Assembly: GCF_002356555.2 (NCBI RefSeq)
Contig: NZ_AP017372.2
Coordinates: 124,001 to 188,000 of the forward strand
Source: Halorhodospira halochloris
GTDB lineage: Bacteria; Pseudomonadota; Gammaproteobacteria; Nitrococcales; Halorhodospiraceae
DNA: 64,000 bases
Direction of reading: 5' to 3'
This document shows, one piece after another, positions 1-8,291 of the stretch (positions within the stretch are counted from its first letter, which is position 1; the number at the start of each line of letters is the position of its first letter). Below the pieces are notes generated by a model. It was not told the origin of the DNA, did no database searches, and saw nothing but the letters and a program-made list of their open reading frames with translations. Both the position numbers and the translations under genes were made by a program.

Positions 1-295
1 CATATCGCAGAAGGTCTCCCTGGACTTGGAGATGGCTACGGATGTCTCACGTGCAGCGGCATCGGATTCAATTGATGATGCGCTGGATTATAAAGCATTG
101 GGCAAGAGGATTATTGCTTACGTAGGCGCAAGCGAATTCCTGCTGGTCGAGACCCTGGCAGAGGGTGTAGCCGGTATTGTTCGAGAGGAGTTCAAGGTAA
201 GTTGGGTGCGCTTGTCGGTGAGCAAGCCTGGGGCACTTAGGGGTGCTAAGGACGTCGGGGTTACTATTGAAAGGGGGCAGCGCCCAGATCATTAA
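1..295 (+). CDS. folB: Dihydroneopterin aldolase, 3' part (5' end outside window)
   Basis: The reading frame is open from base 2, before the first Met at base 26, so the gene starts upstream of the window. The visible part (about 97 residues) has the FolB C-terminal pattern: a beta strand (QKVSLDLEM), then AAASDSIDDALDYKALGKR and a helix with LVETLAEGVAGI, ending in a VRLSVSKPGALRGAKDVGVTIER strand. FolB converts 7,8-dihydroneopterin to 6-hydroxymethyl-dihydropterin and glycolaldehyde in the cytoplasm. The next gene, 45 bp downstream on the same strand, is folK, the following enzyme of folate synthesis, which supports the assignment. Confidence 0.9.
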   Translation, partial: ISQKVSLDLEMATDVSRAAASDSIDDALDYKALGKRIIAYVGASEFLLVETLAEGVAGIVREEFKVSWVRLSVSKPGALRGAKDVGVTIERGQRPDH

Positions 296-340
296 GTGCC
301 TTGCCGGTCCACCAAGCCACCATTGCAAAAAGGTTAAGCA

Positions 341-841
341 GTGCCAGACGTATATCTAAGTATTGGAACCAACATTGATCGCGAGCAAAATATTTGCTCG
401 GCGATGAGTGCGTTGCGCGAACACTGGCCGAGTGTGCTCTTTTCGCCCGTCTATGAGAGTGTTGCGGTGGGGTTTGCTGGCGAGGATTTTTTTAATCTTG
501 CCGCAGTGTTCACTACCGAAGAGCCCCTCTACTACGTTCTAGATACGTTGCGGGGTATTGAAGATGCGCATGGGCGTGCCCGCAGCGGCCCAAAGTTCGC
601 AGCTCGAACGTTGGATCTAGATTTGCTCAGTTGGGGCGATGAGATTATCAATACTGAGTCCCTCACTTTGCCGCGCGCAGAGATACTAGAGCACGATTTC
701 GTCCTCCTCCCGTTAGCGGAAATCGCGCCCGAATCGGTTCATCCGGTAAGTGGTCTAACTTATAGGCAGCTCTGGCAGCAATTTACTGGTGTCCATTCGA
801 TCCGCCGGGAGGTCTCTATTGGCGATGTGACTCAAGATTGA
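341..841 (+). CDS. folK: 2-amino-4-hydroxy-6-hydroxymethyldihydropteridine diphosphokinase
   Basis: Cytoplasmic HPPK, which transfers pyrophosphate from ATP to 6-hydroxymethyl-dihydropterin in folate synthesis. The 166-residue length is normal for HPPK. Visible family signatures are the N-terminal YLSIGTNI strand-loop (usually SLGSNL), SPVYES, an F-x-N-x-A substrate loop (DFFNLAAVF), an R-x-RSGPKFAARTLDLDLL block corresponding to the R(x)4R..R-x-x-D-x-D-L motif that holds the two Mg2+-binding Asp, and LPRAEILEHDFVLLPLAEIAP near the C terminus. It starts with GTG at 341; no ATG gives a complete N terminus. It is probably cotranscribed with folB. Confidence 0.94.
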   Translation: MPDVYLSIGTNIDREQNICSAMSALREHWPSVLFSPVYESVAVGFAGEDFFNLAAVFTTEEPLYYVLDTLRGIEDAHGRARSGPKFAARTLDLDLLSWGDEIINTESLTLPRAEILEHDFVLLPLAEIAPESVHPVSGLTYRQLWQQFTGVHSIRREVSIGDVTQD

Positions 842-861
842 GGCCTATAGCCTGCCTATTG

Positions 862-1010
862 GGTACCTCTAAAACTTCGCCGGCGCCACCATCCGCCCCG
901 GTGTGGAGGTCTTGGCGCCAGGGATGGCGCCATGAAGCCTCCAGGGATGGATTCACGGCGTCCTCCACACCGGGGCGGATGGTGGCGCCGGCGAAGTTTT
1001 AGAGGTTCCC
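862..1010 (+). repeat. Foldback element copy 1 (with 5-bp TSD)
   Basis: Near-perfect snap-back palindrome of 149 bp. Left arm: GGTACCTCTAAAAC, then CGCCGGCGCCACCATCC, then the conserved head beginning CCGGTGTGGAGG. The right arm is the reverse complement, ending AGAGGTTCCC. The head loop holds GGCGCC-AGGGAT-GGCGCC. The element is flanked by the direct repeat TATTG at 857-861 and 1011-1015. It fills the gap between convergent folK and the acyltransferase gene, so a transcript from either side would fold into a stem of more than 40 bp. I see no ORF of its own with any family signature. Confidence 0.93.
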
Positions 1011-1019
1011 TATTGGTGA

Positions 1020-1985
1020 TTAATAGGGCGAGGGTTCGGTTGGATCCGGGCGGGTCTTAAAGCGCCTATGCAGCCACAGGTACTGTTCCGGCGCTCGCCT
1101 TACTTGCTCTTCTATAATGGCATTTATACTAGCCGCATCCTTATGGTCATCGCCTGAGGGGAAGTCTGCTAATGGGGGATCCAACCTTACATGCCAGCGA
1201 TTGCCGGCCAGCCTCTGGCAGTGTAAAGGCACCACCGGTGCAGCCGAGGCACGTGCAATACGTGCAGTAACTGTAAGGGTGCTGGTTTGAACACCCATGA
1301 AAGGGGCAAACACTGAACTTTCACGACCGAAATCTTGATCGGGTGAGTAGGAGACGACATGGTTATCCTTTAGCACCTTGAGCACTGCACGCATGTTTTC
1401 GCTAGCTATCGGCTTAGCTACCCCAGTAGAGCGGGCCTTGAGCATCGCTGCATTGAAGGCAGCGTCCTTAGCTGGTTTGTAGGTAGGATAAAAGTCAGCT
1501 ACGTGAAGACCGATTATCTTGCCGCACATCTCCATGGAAGTGTAGTGCGGCATCAAGAGGATCACCCCTCTACCGTACCGGCGGGCTTTTTCCAGGTTCT
1601 CTAAGCCTTCTATGGTGTAGTATGGGCTTAGCTTATCGCCGGGAGTCCACCATGCTAGTGCCCCTTCGAGCATACCCCGCGAGGCTGAACGAAAATGGCG
1701 ACGTTCAAGCTCCCTCTGCTTGTTAGTTGGCCAATCGGCAAAGGCCAGCTCAATGTTGGTGCGCACTATATGCCTACGTTTCGATACCAGTGCCCAAAGC
1801 AGCATTCCAAGGCCGTCACCTAATCGCCCAAGCGCTGCGACAGGTAAGAGAGTCAATAGCCGCATTGCCCCGAGTCCAAGCCAGGTTGGCCAGTAGTAGG
1901 GGTGGTAAATGTTGTGCGGCGGTTTTTTCTTCTTCTTTTTGGGGCGCATCGGTTTCAACTGGGTTGGTTCCGGTTTTTTGCTCAT
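1020..1985 (-). CDS. Lipid A biosynthesis acyltransferase, LpxL/HtrB family (copy 1)
   Basis: Inner-membrane acyl-ACP-dependent acyltransferase of the HtrB/LpxL (LpLAT) family, which adds a secondary acyl chain to Kdo2-lipid A. The 321-residue length is typical. A basic N-terminal stretch (KPMRPKKKKKKPP) is followed by one hydrophobic anchor (GAMRLLTLLPVAALGRLG). The catalytic H-x4-E motif appears as HYTSME about residue 145, with SPDQDFGRESSVFAPF and PVVPLHCQRL in the usual order and the C-terminal YLWLHRRFKTRP signature. Exact acyl specificity cannot be told from sequence. A paralog of almost the same length lies at 28468-29427 beside waaA. The N-terminal KKKKKK run is unusual for the family. 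Confidence 0.9.
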   Translation of the reverse strand: MSKKPEPTQLKPMRPKKKKKKPPHNIYHPYYWPTWLGLGAMRLLTLLPVAALGRLGDGLGMLLWALVSKRRHIVRTNIELAFADWPTNKQRELERRHFRSASRGMLEGALAWWTPGDKLSPYYTIEGLENLEKARRYGRGVILLMPHYTSMEMCGKIIGLHVADFYPTYKPAKDAAFNAAMLKARSTGVAKPIASENMRAVLKVLKDNHVVSYSPDQDFGRESSVFAPFMGVQTSTLTVTARIARASAAPVVPLHCQRLAGNRWHVRLDPPLADFPSGDDHKDAASINAIIEEQVRRAPEQYLWLHRRFKTRPDPTEPSPY

Positions 1986-2029
1986 ACCAATTTGCTGTAG
2001 TAGCTAATCCTAAGGAGTTAACTATATAA

Positions 2030-2154
2030 AACTCCCCCTGAGCTTAGTTGCCTCGGTGTAGAGGGCTTTGAGGCTAGGGGGGCGCCATGAGGCCTCCAGG
2101 GATGTCTTCATGGCGCCCCCATACTCGCCGAGGTGGCTAGGCTCTGGGGGAGTT
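2030..2154 (+). repeat. Foldback element copy 2 (diverged)
   Basis: A 125-bp palindrome of the same family but older. Outer arms are AACTCCCCC at 2030-2038 and GGGGGAGTT at 2146-2154; inner arm TTGCCTCGGTGTAGAGG pairs imperfectly with CTCGCCGAGGTGG. The head has diverged: GGGGGCGCCATGA and TCATGGCGCCCCC have become a second perfect inverted repeat around CCTCCAGGGATG. No clear target duplication remains. Its outer arm resembles the older copy at 56652-56934 (CTCCCC..TGAGC..TGCCTCGG). Confidence 0.8.
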
Positions 2155-2190
2155 GTTGTCGGCGCTATTTGGGATAGCCAATTTGCATTA

Positions 2191-2340
2191 GGGAACCTCT
2201 AAAAACTTCGCCGGCGCCACCATCCGCCCCGGTGTGGAGGTCTTGGCGCGGGGATGGCGCCATGAAGCCTCCAGGGATGGATTCACTGCGTCCTCCACAC
2301 CGGGGCGGATGGTGGCGCCGGCGAAGTTTTTAGAGGCCAC
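2191..2340 (+). repeat. Foldback element copy 3 (with 5-bp TSD, ends swapped)
   Basis: Snap-back element with arms GGGAACCTCTAAAAAC and GTTTTTAGAGGCCAC, flanked by the exact duplication CATTA at 2186-2190 and 2341-2345. The arm sequence is the same lineage as copies at 862, 7043, 11166 and 56662. Here the GGGAACCTCT end is on the left and the GTGGCC-type end on the right, while the head loop keeps the same orientation, so the head is inverted relative to its ends. The loop also has a small deletion (CTTGGCGCGGGGATGGCGCC). It lies 36 bp after the diverged copy 2 and just downstream of the groEL terminator. Confidence 0.93.
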
Positions 2341-2365
2341 CATTAGAATTTACGCAAAACAACAA

Positions 2366-2403
2366 TAAAAACCCCCGCCGAGCTAAGCCCAGCAGGGGTT
2401 TAT
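2366..2403 (-). terminator. Rho-independent terminator of groESL
   Basis: Read on the minus strand, the sequence 37-75 nt past the groEL stop forms a hairpin with stem AAACCCC(T)GC paired to GC(G)GGGGTTT and an 11-12 nt loop, followed directly by TTTTTATTGTT. A GC-rich stem plus a T run in the correct orientation is a canonical intrinsic terminator for the groES-groEL transcript. Confidence 0.85.
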
Positions 2404-2440
2404 GATACATGGCGCCTATAGGCCACGGAAGCAGGGCAGC

Positions 2441-4144
<1,704 letters not shown>

Positions 4145-4197
4145 CTAAGTTGTTTGTCTACAACCGCCTTGTGGTTGGAGATGGTACGCCTATTCGG

Positions 4198-4488
4198 CTA
4201 TTGGAAGACGGCCATGATGTCGTCTTCACGCATCACGAGATAATCCTCGCCGTCGATCTTCACTTCGGTGCCGGAGTATTTGCCGAACAGCACCTGATCA
4301 CCGACGCTCACTTCCACCGGTCGGCGCTCACCATTGTCAAGCATCTTGCCGTTGCCGACGGCGATAACCTTGCCTTTCATCGGCTTTTCGGCAGCGGTTT
4401 CAGGGATCACGATCCCGCCTGGCGAGGTACGCTCCTCCTCAAGGCGTTGTATCACTACTCGGTCGTGTAGGGGACGGATGCTGCTCAT
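4198..4488 (-). CDS. groES: Co-chaperonin GroES (10 kDa)
   Basis: The heptameric lid of GroEL. The 96 residues match the family exactly: [16 protein letters not shown] at the N terminus, the mobile loop [27 protein letters not shown], then [36 protein letters not shown]. It is the first gene of groES-groEL, with a CIRCE operator and promoter upstream at 4581-4634. The start ATG at 4488 follows GGAGTGAGGATAG-type Shine-Dalgarno sequence on the minus strand. Confidence 0.98.
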   Translation of the reverse strand: MSSIRPLHDRVVIQRLEEERTSPGGIVIPETAAEKPMKGKVIAVGNGKMLDNGERRPVEVSVGDQVLFGKYSGTEVKIDGEDYLVMREDDIMAVFQ

Positions 4489-4580
4489 CTATCCTCACTC
4501 CTTTATTTATGTTCGTTAAGAGTTGAGTGAATGGTGCTCATTTGATTATTCGATTGCCTCTCCAGTCTTAGACTGGGCTG

Positions 4581-4607
4581 TTAGCACTCGCTTGAGTTGA
4601 GTGCTAA
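4581..4607 (-). promoter_or_regulatory. CIRCE operator (HrcA binding site) of groESL
   Basis: A perfect CIRCE element: TTAGCACTC, a 9-bp spacer, then GAGTGCTAA. This is the binding site of the heat-shock repressor HrcA. It lies 93 bp upstream of the groES start and directly follows the -10 hexamer of the proximal promoter, so bound HrcA would block initiation. The hrcA gene itself is not in this window. Confidence 0.95.
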
Positions 4608-4634
4608 TAATACCGGTCAACGTGGCATCGTCAA
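4607..4634 (-). promoter_or_regulatory. Proximal sigma70-type promoter of groESL
   Basis: On the minus strand, TTGACG (-35, bases 4634-4629) and TATTAT (-10, bases 4612-4607) are separated by 16 bp. The -10 hexamer shares its last base with the start of the CIRCE operator, the usual arrangement for HrcA-controlled genes. Confidence 0.65.
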
Positions 4635-4679
4635 GTGGATTGGCCCAGCGAGCGATGCCGGCGCTTGCCTTGCATCACT

Positions 4680-4708
4680 AGATGCGGACGGTAGTGATAG
4701 AATTCAAC
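4680..4708 (-). promoter_or_regulatory. Candidate distal sigma32 (RpoH) promoter of groESL
   Basis: On the minus strand GTTGAAT (4708-4702) and CCGCATCT (4687-4680) are separated by 14 bp. This compares with the RpoH consensus CTTGAAA / CCCCATNT at 11-16 bp spacing: five consecutive TTGAA matches in the first box and seven of eight in the second. It lies upstream of the CIRCE promoter and would give dual heat-shock control. It is pattern-based only. Confidence 0.4.
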
Positions 4709-4808
4709 CCCGAGCAGGTCTACCCGCTGCAAATTTTTTTGCCTACGGTGAACTGCTTTAGAGAAAAGCTATTGAGGGCGTCGCAATTTCGTCGAAGAGG
4801 AGGTGCCA

Positions 4809-5147
4809 ATGGCTAGTACCCAACTAGTAGTCCTATGCACGTGCCCTGATGAACAGACCGCGAGAAGATTGGCAGGCGAGGTAGTGGAGGCTGGGCTAGC
4901 GGCTTGTGTCAATATCATCCCCGGCCTGACCTCGGTCTTCTTTTGGGAAGGGCAAGTGCAAAGTGATAGTGAGCAGTTGCTGGTCATTAAGACTAGTGAT
5001 GTGGCCTATTCCCAACTTGAGGAGCACCTTGCCGGTAGCCATCCATACGATCTGCCTGAGGTTATAGCGTGCCCTATAGAGAGAGGTTTGGCGGGCTTCC
5101 TGGATTGGATCACGGAGCAGACGCGCCACTTGCCAAAGGGCGACTGA
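4809..5147 (+). CDS. cutA: Divalent-cation tolerance protein CutA
   Basis: A small trimeric ferredoxin-like protein of the CutA1 family, linked to copper/divalent cation tolerance; its biochemical role is unsettled. The 112 residues show VVLCTCPDEQTARRLAGEVVEAGLAACVNIIPG, then SVFFWEGQV, LLVIKTSDVAYSQLEEHL and HPYDLPEVIACPIERG. I start it at ATG 4809 because GAAGAGGAGG lies about 6 bp upstream; the in-frame GTG at 4803 overlaps that Shine-Dalgarno sequence. dsbD follows 71 bp downstream, the same pairing as in E. coli, where both also lie near groESL. Confidence 0.93.
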   Translation: MASTQLVVLCTCPDEQTARRLAGEVVEAGLAACVNIIPGLTSVFFWEGQVQSDSEQLLVIKTSDVAYSQLEEHLAGSHPYDLPEVIACPIERGLAGFLDWITEQTRHLPKGD

Positions 5148-5218
5148 CTGCGATAGTGTGACACATTATCAATGCCGCATACGTTGCGGGTAAACTAATT
5201 GTTGCGGGAGCTTTCGAG

Positions 5219-7027
5219 ATGAGGGGAGTAGTGCGTCTTGCCGGGGTTGTCTGTCTCTTGCTCTGGGCTGCGCCAGGTGCTGTTCTAGCCCAAGCGGAGC
5301 TAAAGCCGGTCGAAGAGGTGTTCCCCTTCCACGTCGAACAGCTCTCCTCGGATCGCTTAGTAGCTACCTGGCAAATCGAAGATGACCACTATCTGTATCG
5401 CCATGCCTTAGATTTTGCCATCGACGATGGCGATAACGAGATCAAAGAGGTCAGCATACCTGATGGTGAGAAGCACGCAGATGAGTTCTTTGGTGAGGTC
5501 GAGATTTACCGTGAGGTGCTTCAGGTTCATATCCAAACCACTCAGGAGATCTCCGCTGAGGCTACCCTGCGTGCTGATTATCAGGGCTGCAATGAGCCGC
5601 GCTCAATCTGTTACCCGCCAAGCACTGCTGAAGCTGGCATGGATGATGCCGCCACGGTTAGCGTAGGTGGGGCAGCCGAAAGGGGAGGAGGGCCAGGCGA
5701 GCAGCTCACCGACCTGCTAACGGGAGGTAGCCTGTGGGCTATATTGGGCGGGTTTTTTGTCGCCGGGCTGGCGTTGGCTTTCACCGCCTGTTTATATCCG
5801 ATGATTCCCATACTCTCAGGCCTTATCGTCGGTGCTGGGCGCAACGGCGAGAGCCCGGGCACAGGTCGGGCGCTATGGCTCTCTTTCCTCTATGTGCAAG
5901 CAGTGGCGCTCACCTATGCCGGGGCTGGGGCGCTGGCTGGTCTGTCAGGGCGGGCTGTGCAGGCAGATTTGCAGGGGCCGGTGGCAACCGCTTTGTTTAG
6001 TGGACTGTTCGTGCTGCTGGCATTGGCCATGTTCGGGCTATACAACCTGCAGATGCCTGCCTCTGTCCAAGGGCGCTTGCAGGCTGCCTCGAGCCGCCTG
6101 CCCGGCGGCCATGAAGTCGGCGTTATAGCCATGGGTGCATTGTCTGCATTGATCGTAGGGGCCTGTTCGGGGCCGGCTCTGATAGCCGCACTAGCGTTTA
6201 TCGGCAATACCGGTGAGGTAGCCTTGGGCGCTGGCGCGCTCTACGTGATGGCGCTGGGCATGGGTGCCCCGCTGCTGTTGGTCGGAACAGCAGCAGGACG
6301 CTGGATGCCGCGCTCCGGCCCGTGGATGGAGGCGGTCAAGCAAGCCTTCGGTTTTGTCTTCCTCGGTGTCGCCCTGTGGATGGCGTCACGCTTTATGCCT
6401 GCGGCACTGGAGTTGGCCGCTTGGGGAATGTTGTTGGGTGGAGCCGCTGCTTGGCTGCTGTGGCGCGTTAGCCGTGCGGCAGGCGTGGCTGGGTCGAATC
6501 GCCAGGCCCAGGGCGTGGCGTGGGTCGGCGTCGGTGTACTCAGCATAGCGGCGAGTGCCCAGTTTTTCGGTGCAGCAACTGGGGCTAGTGATCCACTGCG
6601 GCCCTGGGCTGCGGCGCTAGGTGATGATCTAGCGGCCGCCCGCGAGCAGATGTTGGCCGAATGGCGCGCAGTAGATGGCAGTAACGATCAGCTGGATGAG
6701 GCGGTAGCCGCAGCGGCTGAACAAGGCAAGGCCACGGTTGTAGATGTTACTGCCGAGTGGTGTGCCTATTGTATCCAGCTCGAGGAACGTACCTTGCCGG
6801 CTGCAGAAGTACGTGAGGTATTGGATGGGGTTGAGAAACTGAAGGTAGACGTTACCTCCATGACCGATGACAACCGTGAGTTGCTTGAGTCGCGGGGGAT
6901 ATATTTGCCACCGGCGATTATGTTCTTTGACACGGAAGGTCAAGAGTTGCGTGATTATCGCGTTGTTGGTTTCAAGGGGGCAGAGGAGTTTGCCGAGCAT
7001 GCTCGCCAGGCTCTGAAGAGGAAATAA
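5219..7027 (+). CDS. dsbD: Thiol:disulfide interchange protein DsbD
   Basis: Inner-membrane electron conduit that passes reducing power from cytoplasmic thioredoxin to periplasmic DsbC/DsbG-type proteins and cytochrome c maturation. The 602 residues show the full three-part layout: a signal peptide (VVCLLLWAAPGAVLAQA), an N-terminal domain with Cys124 and Cys131 (YQGCNEPRSICYPP), an eight-helix membrane domain with Cys191 (FTACLYP) and Cys316 (GACSGPA), and a C-terminal thioredoxin-like domain with Cys515-Ala-Tyr-Cys518 (EWCAYC). All six redox cysteines are present. The membrane-domain first motif reads FTACLYP instead of the common FTPCVLP. It is probably cotranscribed with cutA. Confidence 0.95.
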   Translation: MRGVVRLAGVVCLLLWAAPGAVLAQAELKPVEEVFPFHVEQLSSDRLVATWQIEDDHYLYRHALDFAIDDGDNEIKEVSIPDGEKHADEFFGEVEIYREVLQVHIQTTQEISAEATLRADYQGCNEPRSICYPPSTAEAGMDDAATVSVGGAAERGGGPGEQLTDLLTGGSLWAILGGFFVAGLALAFTACLYPMIPILSGLIVGAGRNGESPGTGRALWLSFLYVQAVALTYAGAGALAGLSGRAVQADLQGPVATALFSGLFVLLALAMFGLYNLQMPASVQGRLQAASSRLPGGHEVGVIAMGALSALIVGACSGPALIAALAFIGNTGEVALGAGALYVMALGMGAPLLLVGTAAGRWMPRSGPWMEAVKQAFGFVFLGVALWMASRFMPAALELAAWGMLLGGAAAWLLWRVSRAAGVAGSNRQAQGVAWVGVGVLSIAASAQFFGAATGASDPLRPWAAALGDDLAAAREQMLAEWRAVDGSNDQLDEAVAAAAEQGKATVVDVTAEWCAYCIQLEERTLPAAEVREVLDGVEKLKVDVTSMTDDNRELLESRGIYLPPAIMFFDTEGQELRDYRVVGFKGAEEFAEHARQALKRK

Positions 7028-7042
7028 TCCAGTGCCTATCTG

Positions 7043-7193
7043 GTGGCCTCTAAAAACTTCTCCGGCGCTACCATCCGCCCCGGTGTGGAGGTCTTGGCGC
7101 CAGGGATGGCGCCATGAAGCCTCCAGGGATGGATTCACGGCGTCCTCCACACCGGGGCGGATGGTAGCGCCGGAGAAGTTTTTAGAGGTTCCC
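7043..7193 (+). repeat. Foldback element copy 4 (with 5-bp TSD)
   Basis: Snap-back element of 151 bp starting GTGGCCTCTAAAAAC and ending GTTTTTAGAGGTTCCC, flanked by exact ATCTG duplications at 7038-7042 and 7194-7198. Relative to its closest relatives it carries two substitutions in the left arm (CTTCTCC for CTTCGCC, GCTACC for GCCACC), both mirrored in the right arm (GGAGAAG, GGTAGC). The stem has therefore changed on both sides together. It lies between dsbD and aroQ. Confidence 0.95.
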
Positions 7194-7198
7194 ATCTG

Positions 7199-7322
7199 TA
7201 GCAGTTTACATGCAATACTGGTAAAGAAATAAGCTGAAAGTGTAGCGATCCTCAGAGAACTGGACAAAAAAGGCAACCTCGGTCAAAATCCCCGAATTGA
7301 TCTTGAGGGGTAGCAGCCAAGT
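7199..7322 (+). other. Leader region of aroQ-accB-accC
   Basis: 124 bp between foldback copy 4 and aroQ. It must hold the promoter of the aroQ-accBC set if the foldback element ends transcription from dsbD. I see no convincing -35/-10 pair. A short partial inverted repeat (CTCGGTCAAAATCCCCGA and TTGAGGGG) lies just before the Shine-Dalgarno region. Confidence 0.3.
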
Positions 7323-7772
7323 ATGCCGAAGTTGCTAGTTGTCCATGGGCCTAACTTGAATCGTCTGGGTAGCCGAGAGCCCCAGCGTTACGGTCGTGCC
7401 ACATTGGATTCAGTGAACGAGCGGCTGCGAGGCCTGTGTGACCAGCACGGCGTTAGCTTCCAAGCTACCCAGTCCAACTATGAAGGCGAACTTATCGAGA
7501 CTATCCACGCCGCAGCTGACTCAGGCGTCGGGTTCATAGTCATTAATCCAGCCGCCTTGACCCATACCAGTATCGGTCTGCGTGACGCCTTGTTGGCTGT
7601 AGAAATACCCTTTATTGAAGTTCATCTTTCCAACATCCACGCCCGCGAGCCGTTCCGTAGCTGTTCTTATCTTGCTGACATAGCTCAGGGAGTTATCTCT
7701 GGGCTAGGGGCAGAAGGCTACGAACTCGCCGTCCAAGCCGCTTTGCGGCGCATGGTAGGGCAGCAAAACTAG
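7323..7772 (+). CDS. aroQ: 3-dehydroquinate dehydratase, type II
   Basis: Shikimate-pathway enzyme that removes water from 3-dehydroquinate; a cytoplasmic dodecamer. The 149-residue length is typical of type II. Visible signatures are HGPNLNRLGSREPQRYG at the N terminus (with the catalytic Tyr), QSNYEGELIETIH, NPAALTHTSIGLRDAL and EVHLSNIHAREPFR (catalytic His). accB and accC follow closely, the common gammaproteobacterial aroQ-accB-accC order. Confidence 0.96.
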   Translation: MPKLLVVHGPNLNRLGSREPQRYGRATLDSVNERLRGLCDQHGVSFQATQSNYEGELIETIHAAADSGVGFIVINPAALTHTSIGLRDALLAVEIPFIEVHLSNIHAREPFRSCSYLADIAQGVISGLGAEGYELAVQAALRRMVGQQN

Positions 7773-7790
7773 AGATAGGGCGCCATCGAC

Positions 7791-8282
7791 ATGGATATTC
7801 GCAAGATCAAGCGGCTCATTGAATTGCTCGACGAATCGGGCATACACGAAATAGAAATAGCTGAGGGCGAAGAGTCGGTCCGGATCACCCGCAACTCGCC
7901 TCAGCCATCCCCCCCCCCTGCCCAAATGGGTTATCCACCTTATCCGCAGCCGGCTCCTGCGCCTCAGCCTGCAGCTGAACCGCAGCCCAGCGCGACTTCA
8001 ACGGGCAGTGAAACTCCAACAGAGCCCGGCGAAGAAGAGCCTGAAGGTGAGCCGATTCGCTCACCGATGGTCGGCACCTTCTATCGCTCCCCCTCTCCCA
8101 CATCCAAGCCGTTTGTCGAGGTGGGGCAAAAGGTACGTGCGGGAGACACCCTGTGCATTATTGAAGCGATGAAGATGCTCAACCAGATTGAGGCAGATCG
8201 TGACGGGGTTGTTACTGCTGTGCTAGTAGAAAACGGCCAGCCGGTTGAGTTTGATCAACCGCTATTCCTGGTTTCCAACTAA
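7791..8282 (+). CDS. accB: Biotin carboxyl carrier protein of acetyl-CoA carboxylase
   Basis: Carries biotin between the carboxylase (AccC) and carboxyltransferase (AccAD) half-reactions for malonyl-CoA synthesis. The 163 residues show an N-terminal helix region ([16 protein letters not shown]), a long Pro/Ala/Glu-rich linker (about residues 38-85), then the biotinyl domain with [12 protein letters not shown], the thumb region [11 protein letters not shown], and EAMKM with biotin attached at Lys128. The start ATG lies 18 bp after aroQ. Confidence 0.96.
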   Translation: MDIRKIKRLIELLDESGIHEIEIAEGEESVRITRNSPQPSPPPAQMGYPPYPQPAPAPQPAAEPQPSATSTGSETPTEPGEEEPEGEPIRSPMVGTFYRSPSPTSKPFVEVGQKVRAGDTLCIIEAMKMLNQIEADRDGVVTAVLVENGQPVEFDQPLFLVSN

Positions 8283-8291
8283 GTGAGCGCT

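Noticed and set aside
936-1010. Short ORFs reading through the foldback elements (Met-Lys-Pro-Pro-Gly-Met-Asp type)
   Set aside because: The same peptides recur in every copy simply because the DNA repeats; no Shine-Dalgarno site, and diverged copies show mutations that ignore the frame.
862-1010. CRISPR array or REP/BIME clusters as an explanation of the repeats
   Set aside because: Copies are dispersed singly, are long palindromes with target duplications, and have no spacer structure; REP units are much shorter and lack 5-bp duplications.
7043-7193. Integron attC-like sites (structured, variable stems)
   Set aside because: No integrase gene, no GTTRRRY-type core sites, and the direct 5-bp duplications point to transposition instead.
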